A stretch of DNA of 15,687 nt, taken from the NCBI GenBank assembly GCA_934436245.1, contig CAKSAM010000048.1, forward strand, positions 1 through 15,687, written 5' to 3'. Position 1 is the first letter of the stretch, and each line of letters opens with the position of its first letter. The notes beneath the pieces are model-generated. The model did no database searches. It was not told the origin of the DNA and saw only the letters and a list, made by a program, of their open reading frames with translations. Below are positions 1-5,216 of this stretch, piece by piece. Origin of the DNA: an uncultured Acetatifactor sp. (GTDB lineage: Bacteria; Bacillota; Clostridia; Lachnospirales; Lachnospiraceae). Made by a program: the position numbers and the translations under genes.

Positions 1-257
1 CTGCTGACCAGAATAAAATCATAATTTCCGTACTTCTTTTTCAGCTGCTCATAGTACTTCGCCGCCTTCTCCGACAGTTCCGGCTGACCGATGGTCCCGC
101 CGTAATTCCCAGTCGTTCCCTTCGTCTGTTTCGCTTCAGAAGTGCCGGCCGTGCCTGCAGCATTCGTTGTATCCTGCGTTGTCTTGTTTTTCGTATTCTT
201 GCTGTAATCACTCTGCGCAGCATATGCAGCGATGCTGCTTACCCCTATCTCTGTCAT
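1..257 (-). CDS. DUF6033-like protein, 5' part (runs off left edge)
   Basis: Reading leftward from ATG at 257 gives 85 codons with no stop before the window edge, so the C-terminal part is missing. The start is supported by a GGAGGAG ribosome binding site at 264-270, 6 nt upstream. The first 55 residues are low-complexity and polar (rich in Thr, Lys, Asn, Gln, Ala, Gly) and look disordered. They lead into a helix-forming stretch, LSEKAAKYYEQLKKKYGNYD, followed by FILVS. That stretch resembles, from memory, the start of the conserved core of Lachnospiraceae DUF6033 proteins. No signal peptide or membrane segment is visible. The function of the family is not known to me. A short basic ORF in another frame of this stretch (41-223) is a shadow. 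The call of a real gene is firm; the family name is moderate. Confidence 0.7.
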   Translation of the reverse strand, partial: MTEIGVSSIAAYAAQSDYSKNTKNKTTQDTTNAAGTAGTSEAKQTKGTTGNYGGTIGQPELSEKAAKYYEQLKKKYGNYDFILVS

Positions 258-319
258 ACTTATCTCCTCCTTGAAAATAGATGCCAAATCCGTTTGTTTT
301 CACAGTTATCTTACTATGT

Positions 320-347
320 ATATCGTCTTCTTTTCTGAATACATTGA
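320..347 (-). promoter_or_regulatory. Candidate sigma-28 (SigD/FliA-like) promoter of the DUF6033-like gene
   Basis: On the minus strand, TCAA (344-347) is followed after 16 nt by GACGATAT (320-327). The B. subtilis SigD consensus is TAAA-N14-16-GCCGATAT, so this matches 3 of 4 and 7 of 8 positions. A transcript from it would have a leader of about 55 nt before the start at 257. No good sigma-A promoter was seen in the same gap. This is inference from motif resemblance only. Confidence 0.35.
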
Positions 348-361
348 TAGTAATAATGCCA

Positions 362-408
362 AAAGACCACATTTCCGATCCTTGTCATCGATCAGAAATG
401 CGGTCTTT
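362..408 (-). terminator. Hairpin terminator after the PocR chemoreceptor gene
   Basis: AAAGACC-CATTTC-GATC (362-380) pairs with GATC-GAAATG-GGTCTTT (390-408), interrupted by two single mismatches on this strand that become G-U pairs in one orientation, with a 9-nt loop. Read on the minus strand, the stem starts 15 nt past the stop at 424 and is followed by a T-rich run. The plus-strand side is also followed by a T-rich stretch, so it could stop transcription both ways. Confidence 0.75.
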
Positions 409-423
409 ATATTATATTTTTTC

Positions 424-1197
424 TTACTGATTCAAATTGTTGATCGTATGAGATAACTGTCCGAGAATCTTCTTGATCGCTTCACTGGAAGCTGCCATAT
501 CTCTCGCCAGCTTCTGGACCTCCGTTGCTACCACGGCGAAGCCCCTGCCTTGATCTCCGGCTCTTGCTGCCTCAATCGAAGCATTCAGTGCCAGAATCTG
601 CTGTCTCTTGCTGTAACCATCGATTTCCTTGGTCTTGTCCGTTGCTTCCTCGATCTGCTGTGCAGCATCTGCAATACCGCCTTTTAATTCTCCTACCAGA
701 TTTGTATTTCTACGATGAGCATAGCTTGATCTCACAAACATATTGATGACATCGCCTAAAAGCTCAGCAGATGCGTCGATCTGTTCCTTGGTCTTCACAT
801 TTACCTTTTTCAGAGCCTTAATATATTTATCCTCATCAATACCCAGTTCTCTCGCTGTCTGACGGAACTTCTCCTCATCCGGATTCTCCGGCAGCACCTG
901 TCCTCCGATAATACTGCCCAGCACGGTTCCATCCTCCAGTGTGATCGGAATACCGAAATCCACCAGTCCCGCATGACAGGGATATACACCATGGCCTTCT
1001 CTGTCACACTGCTCGCAGCGCTTTTTTCCCTCTGCGCTTCCTCTCGTCAGATCAATACAGAATTCTGTAAAATTATAACAGTCACTGATGTATTTTCCGT
1101 CTGCACCCACAGCCACGGTTGCCAGGCCTGTGCTGCTTGCCCAATTCTTCATGATCTGCTCAAATTTGTTCATGTCACAAAAATCCTGAATTTTCAT
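424..1197 (-). CDS. Soluble PocR-domain chemoreceptor with a minimal MCP signalling tip
   Basis: This 257-residue cytoplasmic protein has no signal peptide or membrane segment. Residues 5-160 match the PocR sensory domain: aromatic and glycine positions around YNFTEFC, cysteines at 40, 47, 61, 64 and 74 (CEQC then YPC), and the core [20 protein letters not shown]. Residues 170-257 are helical and carry the chemoreceptor hairpin tip [30 protein letters not shown] (202-231, key residues), which contacts CheA/CheW. The helical arms are very short and there is no HAMP domain. The start at 1197 has an AGGAAG site at 1202-1207 and begins MKIQDF; a more upstream ATG at 1242 has no binding site and would run through the leader hairpins. 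PocR domains are known in transcription factors and receptors that sense small organic molecules; the ligand here is unknown. Confidence 0.85.
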   Translation of the reverse strand: MKIQDFCDMNKFEQIMKNWASSTGLATVAVGADGKYISDCYNFTEFCIDLTRGSAEGKKRCEQCDREGHGVYPCHAGLVDFGIPITLEDGTVLGSIIGGQVLPENPDEEKFRQTARELGIDEDKYIKALKKVNVKTKEQIDASAELLGDVINMFVRSSYAHRRNTNLVGELKGGIADAAQQIEEATDKTKEIDGYSKRQQILALNASIEAARAGDQGRGFAVVATEVQKLARDMAASSEAIKKILGQLSHTINNLNQ

Positions 1198-1214
1198 ATA
1201 ACTTCCTACTTTCC

Positions 1215-1265
1215 CGGTTATCTTAACCGCTGAACGCATCAAAGCCGGAAATTTTTGATCCCGGC
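1215..1265 (-). promoter_or_regulatory. Two leader hairpins in the PocR chemoreceptor mRNA
   Basis: The 5' leader holds two stem-loops. The distal one is GCCGGGA...TTCCGGC (1244-1250 with 1259-1265, one G-U pair). The proximal one is CGGTTA-AGA-TAACCG (1215-1220 with 1224-1229), a perfect 6-bp stem ending 8 nt before the ribosome binding site. No known riboswitch consensus was recognised. They could modulate translation or mRNA stability. Confidence 0.5.
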
Positions 1266-1287
1266 ATCATCTTAGATTTACACAAAA

Positions 1288-1309
1288 ATTATACCACAAA
1301 TTGCAATTT
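1288..1309 (-). promoter_or_regulatory. Extended -10 promoter with adjacent palindrome
   Basis: On the minus strand TGG-TATAAT forms an extended -10 (TATAAT at 1288-1293) about 90 nt upstream of the PocR chemoreceptor start. No good -35 is visible. A perfect 12-bp palindrome, AAATTGCAATTT (1298-1309), sits directly upstream of the -10 within the spacer, where a bound regulator would block RNA polymerase. The operator role is inference. Confidence 0.55.
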
Positions 1310-1417
1310 TTTTCGCCCTTTTTGCCATTTTTACCGATATTTTTCCGACACCATCTGCCTGAATGCAAGCATTCGCAATACGCAGTTTCGCATGCCTCTG
1401 AATAGTTACCAGAATAG

Positions 1418-1446
1418 GTGAAATGTAGCTCCCTCTATAGTATAAT
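1418..1446 (+). promoter_or_regulatory. Candidate sigma-A promoter of the GH114 lipoprotein gene
   Basis: A perfect TATAAT (1441-1446) lies 17 nt after a weak -35, GTGAAA (1418-1423). The transcript would begin near 1453 and have a leader of about 45 nt that includes the consensus ribosome binding site at 1482-1490. A short inverted repeat, GAATGC-AA-GCATTC (1361-1374), lies further upstream. Confidence 0.5.
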
Positions 1447-1481
1447 TACCTGGATACAAATATTGAAGCGGATCAAGGGAA

Positions 1482-1501
1482 AAAGGAGGTACCGTTAATT
1501 G
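1482..1501 (+). promoter_or_regulatory. Consensus ribosome binding site that fixes a TTG start
   Basis: AAAGGAGGT (1482-1490) is a near-perfect anti-16S match, 8 nt before the TTG at 1499. There is no in-frame ATG before the signal peptide, so TTG is the start. Confidence 0.85.
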
Positions 1502-2338
1502 AGGAAAACGAAGCTATTCATAAGAATAATATGTGTTCTCGTTCTGATATTATCTACAGCCCTGCTCAGTGCCTGCTCTGCCAGCACCTCCGATAGTACA
1601 GGAAAATACGTTGTCCTGATCGGTGAAGATTCTGAAATCACAGAAAAACTTTCTGACATGGATCTGCTTGTCATAGATGCGGAATATTTTTCCCAAAATG
1701 ACATTGCCCGTTTAAGAGAAAATGGTGTCCGTGAAATCTACTCCTATATCAATATCGGATCGATCGAAAGCTTCCGATCCTATGATACAGACTTTGAGAA
1801 ATATACACTGGGCGCTTATGAGAACTGGCCGGAGGAAAAATGGATCGATGTCTCGGCTCCGGAATGGCAGGCGTATACAGCTTCCAGAGCAGACTCCCTT
1901 GTACAGAAAGGTGTGGACGGCTTTTTTGTCGATAACACGGATGTATACTATAACTATCCGCAGGAATGCATCTATGACGGAATTCTTACGATTCTGGACT
2001 ATATGGACCATACCGGCAGAAAGATCCTGATCAACGGCGGGGACTGTTTTGTAAAAAAATATCTTACAACAGAAAAAAACGTTCTCATCGATGGGGTAAA
2101 CCAGGAGAACGTTTTTACTGCGTATGATTTTTCAAAGGATGTCTATACCAAAAATGACCAAAGCACGCGTGAATACTATACTGAGTATCTGGATCTGGCT
2201 ATGTCACACGGCTGTGCCGCCTACACCCTGGAATACGCAACGGATCCCGCCATCCGCAGACAGGCAGCCGCCTACGCCGGGAAGCATGGGTATATCTGTT
2301 ACATTTCTGATAATATTGGATTATGTCTGGGAAGATAA
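1499..2338 (+). CDS. Lipoprotein of the GH114 / TM1410-like family
   Basis: This 279-residue protein begins with a basic, hydrophobic signal peptide ending in the lipobox LSAC (Cys26), so it should be lipid-anchored outside the cell. Characteristic TM1410-type barrel motifs follow in order: VIDAEYF (58-64), YSYINIGSIE (81-90), WIDVSAPEW (115-123), GVDGFFVDNTDVY (138-150), ILINGGDCF (176-184), DGVNQENVF (198-206) and YTLEYATD (242-249). Members of GH114 hydrolyse alpha-1,4-linked galactosamine polymers, and related domains occur in exopolysaccharide loci. The acidic residues in DGFFVDNTD and the Glu in YTLEY are the best candidates for catalysis, by position. The gene stands alone on this strand, and its TAA lies only 20 nt from the stop of the convergent pilin gene. 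The substrate is not proven. Confidence 0.85.
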   Translation: MRKTKLFIRIICVLVLILSTALLSACSASTSDSTGKYVVLIGEDSEITEKLSDMDLLVIDAEYFSQNDIARLRENGVREIYSYINIGSIESFRSYDTDFEKYTLGAYENWPEEKWIDVSAPEWQAYTASRADSLVQKGVDGFFVDNTDVYYNYPQECIYDGILTILDYMDHTGRKILINGGDCFVKKYLTTEKNVLIDGVNQENVFTAYDFSKDVYTKNDQSTREYYTEYLDLAMSHGCAAYTLEYATDPAIRRQAAAYAGKHGYICYISDNIGLCLGR

Positions 2339-2358
2339 CATATTCCTCTCAACCGCCA

Positions 2359-2799
2359 TCACAGAAATGTAATCATACAAGTCTCCAGATGCTTTTGTTT
2401 TGTCTGCTCATCTGCATCAGCAGCCGTGCACAGATCACAATGATAGCATAGATTGTAGCCTCCCTGACTTCTGGTATCTTCTGTCACAGCAAAATATCCT
2501 GCTTTTAATTTCACGGTCTGCCCGTTTAGAAAATGAATTTCCCTCTGCATATAATCCGCAGGGCTATTTTGTACGGTAGGTACCATGGAATTATACTTTC
2601 CTGTAGTAATATAATCCAACTGGATTTCCGTAAAATAGTTCTTCAGATTTTCCTGGTCTGCAGCTACTTTTGCCTTATGTATATAAGACAGATACTGCGG
2701 TGCCAGTACTCCCACCAGCACTGCCATGATAGCTATTACAATGATCAGCTCTACTAATGAAAATCCCCCGTTTCCCCTCTTTCCTGTTGATTTTTTCAT
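2359..2799 (-). CDS. Type IV prepilin-like protein with C-terminal Cys cluster
   Basis: This 146-residue protein has a class III prepilin signal: a basic 12-residue leader ending GNGG, cleavage before Phe13, Glu at +5 (Glu17) and a hydrophobic helix FSLVELIIVIAIMAVLVGVL (13-32). Such proteins are processed by a PilD-type peptidase and polymerise into pili or pseudopili. The globular part has the amphipathic helix continuation (YLSYIHKAKVAADQENLKNY) and then CYHCDLC (Cys118, 121, 124) plus Cys141 near the C-terminus, which is unusual for a pilin. The start at 2799 is chosen because GGAGAG (2807-2812) lies 7 nt upstream; a longer reading to 2868 would cross the leader hairpin and lacks a binding site. 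No pilus ATPase, platform protein or peptidase gene is in the window, so it is an orphan here. Confidence 0.85.
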   Translation of the reverse strand: MKKSTGKRGNGGFSLVELIIVIAIMAVLVGVLAPQYLSYIHKAKVAADQENLKNYFTEIQLDYITTGKYNSMVPTVQNSPADYMQREIHFLNGQTVKLKAGYFAVTEDTRSQGGYNLCYHCDLCTAADADEQTKQKHLETCMITFL

Positions 2800-2832
2800 G
2801 ACTTTTCTCTCCATTACATTACAATACATCCC

Positions 2833-2849
2833 GCAGGCATCGGGCCTGC
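2833..2849 (-). promoter_or_regulatory. Leader hairpin of the pilin mRNA
   Basis: GCAGGC (2833-2838) pairs perfectly with GCCTGC (2844-2849) around a 5-nt loop, about 33 nt upstream of the pilin ATG and downstream of its predicted promoter. It has no poly-T tail, so it is unlikely to be a terminator. It may stabilise the mRNA. Confidence 0.5.
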
Positions 2850-2868
2850 AGCTTTTTTTCTCCGCCAT

Positions 2869-2896
2869 ATTTTATCATTTCAAAAATAAATGTCAA
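2869..2896 (-). promoter_or_regulatory. Strong sigma-A promoter of the pilin gene
   Basis: On the minus strand a perfect -35 TTGACA (2891-2896) is followed after 16 nt by TAAAAT (2869-2874) preceded by TGA, an extended -10. The start of transcription would be near 2862, giving a leader of about 60 nt. The promoter lies between the palindromic element and the gene, so the element is not part of the pilin mRNA made from it. Confidence 0.7.
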
Positions 2897-2912
2897 TAAA
2901 GTAATTATTAAA

Positions 2913-3120
2913 TATATATGATGCCAGGGTCAAAAGGTCTAAGCCCACATGAGCTTGCTCATAAGTGGGTGAAAGACCTTATGACCCGCCCCGATATGAG
3001 CATAAAAGTGGGATGATAATCCCACGATATGCGAATATTGGGTAGGATTGTGAGAGTGCGTAGCACGGAACAATCCGTAGGCATCAAAGTCGGGGGCTTT
3101 TGACCCCGACATCATATATA
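2913..3120. repeat. Palindromic, MITE-like structured element with terminal inverted repeats
   Basis: The ends are a 24-bp imperfect inverted repeat: 2913-2936 and 3097-3120 match at 22 of 24 positions, both starting TATATATGATG inward and continuing to GGGTCAAAAG. Mismatches are at 2924/3109 and 2926/3107. Inside are four hairpins: (a) 2928-2987, a 60-nt near-continuous stem GGGTCA + AAGGTCT + CCCAC + TGAGC with its complements; (b) 3008-3025, GTGGGAT-GATA-ATCCCAC, extended outward by GCAT/ATGC, a GA/GA internal loop and ATAT/ATAT; (c) 3045-3076, GGATTGT/ACAATCC with inner GTGC/GCAC; (d) 3089-3110, GTCGGGG/CCCCGAC. Hairpins a and d compete with pairing of the ends. No ORF of its own is credible. 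It lies between the PTS operon terminator and the pilin promoter. The best reading is a non-autonomous dispersed repeat; a structured RNA is possible. I believe similar repeats are common in gut Lachnospiraceae, but cannot check. Confidence 0.75.
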
Positions 3121-3156
3121 AGAAAGACCCGCATGGTCTCCCAGGCAGGTCTTTCT
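3121..3156 (-). terminator. Terminator of the ptsHI-nagBA-EIIA-EIICB operon
   Basis: AGAAAGACC (3121-3129) and GGTCTTTCT (3148-3156) form a perfect 9-bp stem, with an extra GC pair possible inside the 18-nt loop. Read on the minus strand it lies 33 nt past the EIICB stop, and the 3' arm itself ends in a T-rich run (TCTTTCTTATATAT). The palindromic element begins immediately next to it. Confidence 0.8.
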
Positions 3157-3189
3157 TCCGGTCATATATTCAGTTTTATCAGTGCTTTA

Positions 3190-4659
3190 TTATTCGCAAA
3201 GCTTGGAAAATGCATCCGCTACGAACTGAACCTTAGGTCCGATGATTACCTGAACGGAGGTCTTACCGGGTTTCATGACACCGGCTACGCCTGCAGATTT
3301 GATCACCTTATCATTCACTGCGGTAATGTCTTTTACTTCCAGTCTCAGTCTTGTGATGCAGTTGTCAATGCTTGCAATGTTGTCCTTGCCGCCGCAGCCT
3401 TCCAGAATGGTTGCTGCGATTGCTGCGAAATCATCATTTGCCAGCTCGATCTTCTTCTCTGCTTCTACATCATCATCTTCTCTACCGGGGGTCTTCAGAT
3501 CCCATTTCTTGATAGCGAAGAGGAATACGAAGTAGAATACAGCAAATGCTGCGATACCCAGAGGGATGATCAGCCAGATTCTGGCTGCTGCAGGCAGGGA
3601 GGATGAGAACAGCAGATCCATCGCACCTGCGGAGAAGCTGAAGCCTGCACGGAAGCCAAGAGCTACAGTGATCATGGTGAAGATGCCGTACAGTGCTGCG
3701 TAGATCACATACAGTCCGGGAGCTAAGAACATGAATGCAAACTCAAAGGGCTCGGTAACGCCGCAGATGAAGGAACAGATTGCTGCGGAAGCTACCAGAC
3801 CGATCGCTGCCTTTTTCTTGGCGGGCTTTGCACATTTTACCATTGCCAGAGCCGCACCGGGGATACCGAACATCATACAAGGGAAGAAGCCGGACATATA
3901 CATTCCAAGGCTCCAGGATACATCAGCGCTTGTCTCACCTTTCCAGAAGTGCTGCAGATCTCCAAGTCCAATGGTATCGAACCAGAATACGTTGTTCAGT
4001 GCGTGATGTAATCCGGTAGGGATCAGCAGACGATTCAGGAAAGCATAAATACCTGCGCCGACTACATCCAGACCTACGATAGCTTCACCGAGAGCTACCA
4101 GACCGCCGAACAGTAAAGGCCATACGAACAGCAGTACAACAGATGCCAGAATAGATACCACACCTGCTACGATAGCTACGCAGCGCTTACCACTGAAGAA
4201 GGACAGCCAGTCAGGAAGCTTGGTATCCTTGAACTTGTTGTAGCACATGGAACCGATAATACCGGCAATAATACCGATAAAGGGATTCGCGATCTTATTG
4301 AATGCCAGTGTCTTGGTAGCATCCTCAGCGATGGAGGGCATAATGGTCGTAACAAATCCGGTAGACAGAAGTGTTGTGAGCATCAGCCAGGAAGCCAGAG
4401 CTGCGATGCCTCCGGTACCGTCATTTTTCTCTGACATACCGACACCTACACCAATTGCGAACAGGATCGCCATGTTGTCGATCAAAGCACCACCTGCTTT
4501 TACGAGGAACAGACCGATCAGATTTGCTACACCCTGGATCTCACCACCCTGCATCGTTGCCGGGCACAACCAGTAACCAATACCCATGAGGATACCGCAG
4601 ATCGGCAGAACCGCTACGGGAAGCATTAACGCTTTACCCAGTTTTTGAAGAAACTTCAT
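3190..4659 (-). CDS. nagE: PTS N-acetylglucosamine-type EIICB transporter
   Basis: This 489-residue membrane protein has a glucose-superfamily EIIC domain (about 1-385) followed by an EIIB domain (about 405-489). EIIC landmarks are the N-terminal LMLPVAVLPICGILMGIG, PTGLHHALNNVFWF (214-227), FGIPGAALAM (264-273) and CGVTEPFEFAFMFLAP (299-314). EIIB carries the phosphorylated cysteine in SIDNCITRLRLEVKD (Cys434). It takes phosphate from EIIA and phosphorylates the sugar during uptake. No EIIA domain is fused; it is the separate gene just upstream. The start has an AGGAGGAG site (4666-4673) 6 nt away. Linkage to nagA and nagB points to GlcNAc as substrate rather than glucose; sequence alone cannot fully separate NagE from PtsG or MalX types. 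Confidence 0.92.
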   Translation of the reverse strand: MKFLQKLGKALMLPVAVLPICGILMGIGYWLCPATMQGGEIQGVANLIGLFLVKAGGALIDNMAILFAIGVGVGMSEKNDGTGGIAALASWLMLTTLLSTGFVTTIMPSIAEDATKTLAFNKIANPFIGIIAGIIGSMCYNKFKDTKLPDWLSFFSGKRCVAIVAGVVSILASVVLLFVWPLLFGGLVALGEAIVGLDVVGAGIYAFLNRLLIPTGLHHALNNVFWFDTIGLGDLQHFWKGETSADVSWSLGMYMSGFFPCMMFGIPGAALAMVKCAKPAKKKAAIGLVASAAICSFICGVTEPFEFAFMFLAPGLYVIYAALYGIFTMITVALGFRAGFSFSAGAMDLLFSSSLPAAARIWLIIPLGIAAFAVFYFVFLFAIKKWDLKTPGREDDDVEAEKKIELANDDFAAIAATILEGCGGKDNIASIDNCITRLRLEVKDITAVNDKVIKSAGVAGVMKPGKTSVQVIIGPKVQFVADAFSKLCE

Positions 4660-4687
4660 ACATTTCTCCTCCTTTACATTATACTAA

Positions 4688-4704
4688 ACCGGAACAGTTC
4701 CGGT
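4688..4704 (-). promoter_or_regulatory. Intra-operon palindrome between EIIA and EIICB
   Basis: ACCGGAAC-A-GTTCCGGT is a perfect 8-bp inverted repeat around one base, in the 77-nt gap, which is the only sizeable gap inside the operon. In RNA it folds as a CCGGAA/TTCCGG hairpin with a 3-nt loop, 14 nt before the ribosome binding site of EIICB. It may be an mRNA processing or stabilising hairpin, or a DNA operator. The following T-run is only TTTAG, so termination should be weak. Confidence 0.55.
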
Positions 4705-4736
4705 CAGTTTCGTTAGTTGATACGGACGTACCGCTC

Positions 4737-5216
4737 TTAAGAGATCTGGAGCACGTCCTCGCCGGGAGATACCTCTCCCTCTTTCAGAATACTGATCTTG
4801 TTATATTCATCGGTATTGCAGACCAGAACCGGAGTGATGATATGCAGTCCGGCTTCCTGAATCTTCTCCAGATCCGCATCCAGCAGAAGATCGCCCTTTT
4901 TAACATGGTCTCCGGCAGCAACATGTGCTGTGAAGGGGGCTCCCTTGAGTGTCACGGTGTCCAGTCCGATGTGGATCAGAAGCTCCGCTCCCTGATCCGT
5001 TGTCATGGTGATCGCATGGAGCGTATCAAATACCACGGTCACCTCTCCGTCTGCGGGAGCATATATTTTCCCCTCAGAGGGGATCACTGCAAATCCGTCT
5101 CCCAATATCTTCTCGGAAAATGTAGGATCCGGTACCTCCGTAAGCGCAACTGCCTTCCCCTTACAGGGAGATCCGATACAATTACCTTTTCGCTTACCTT
5201 TCAAAAAATCTAACAT
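4737..5216 (-). CDS. PTS EIIA, glucose family (IIA-Glc fold)
   Basis: This 159-residue single-domain cytoplasmic protein matches IIA-Glc over its length: SPCKGKAVALTEVPDPTFSEKILGDGFAV (16-44, key residues), the GKIYAPADGEV strand, then the two active-site histidines in TLHAITM (His67) and LLIHIGLDTVTL (His82, the phosphorylated one), then GDHVKKGDLLLDADL and PVLVCNT. It passes phosphate from HPr to the EIIB domain of the next gene. Its ATG overlaps the nagA stop by 7 nt and AGGAG (5222-5226) lies inside nagA, so the two are probably translationally coupled. In E. coli such a protein (Crr) also has regulatory roles; here it seems dedicated to this operon. Confidence 0.93.
   Translation of the reverse strand: MLDFLKGKRKGNCIGSPCKGKAVALTEVPDPTFSEKILGDGFAVIPSEGKIYAPADGEVTVVFDTLHAITMTTDQGAELLIHIGLDTVTLKGAPFTAHVAAGDHVKKGDLLLDADLEKIQEAGLHIITPVLVCNTDEYNKISILKEGEVSPGEDVLQIS

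Noticed and set aside
2800..2868. Upstream extension of the pilin reading frame by 23 codons
   Set aside because: It passes through a leader hairpin, starts at the promoter -10 and would push the prepilin leader to an unusual length.
2913..3120. CRISPR array or tandem repeat
   Set aside because: The internal hairpins differ from each other and there are no regularly spaced direct repeats.
3100..3606. Plus-strand ORF of 168 codons running from the repeat element into the EIICB gene
   Set aside because: It crosses a terminator hairpin and the antisense of the EIIB domain and has no start signals.
4678..4683. TATAAT on the minus strand just before the EIICB gene, possible internal promoter
   Set aside because: It is only 5 nt from the ribosome binding site, so a transcript from it would start inside that site, and no -35 fits.
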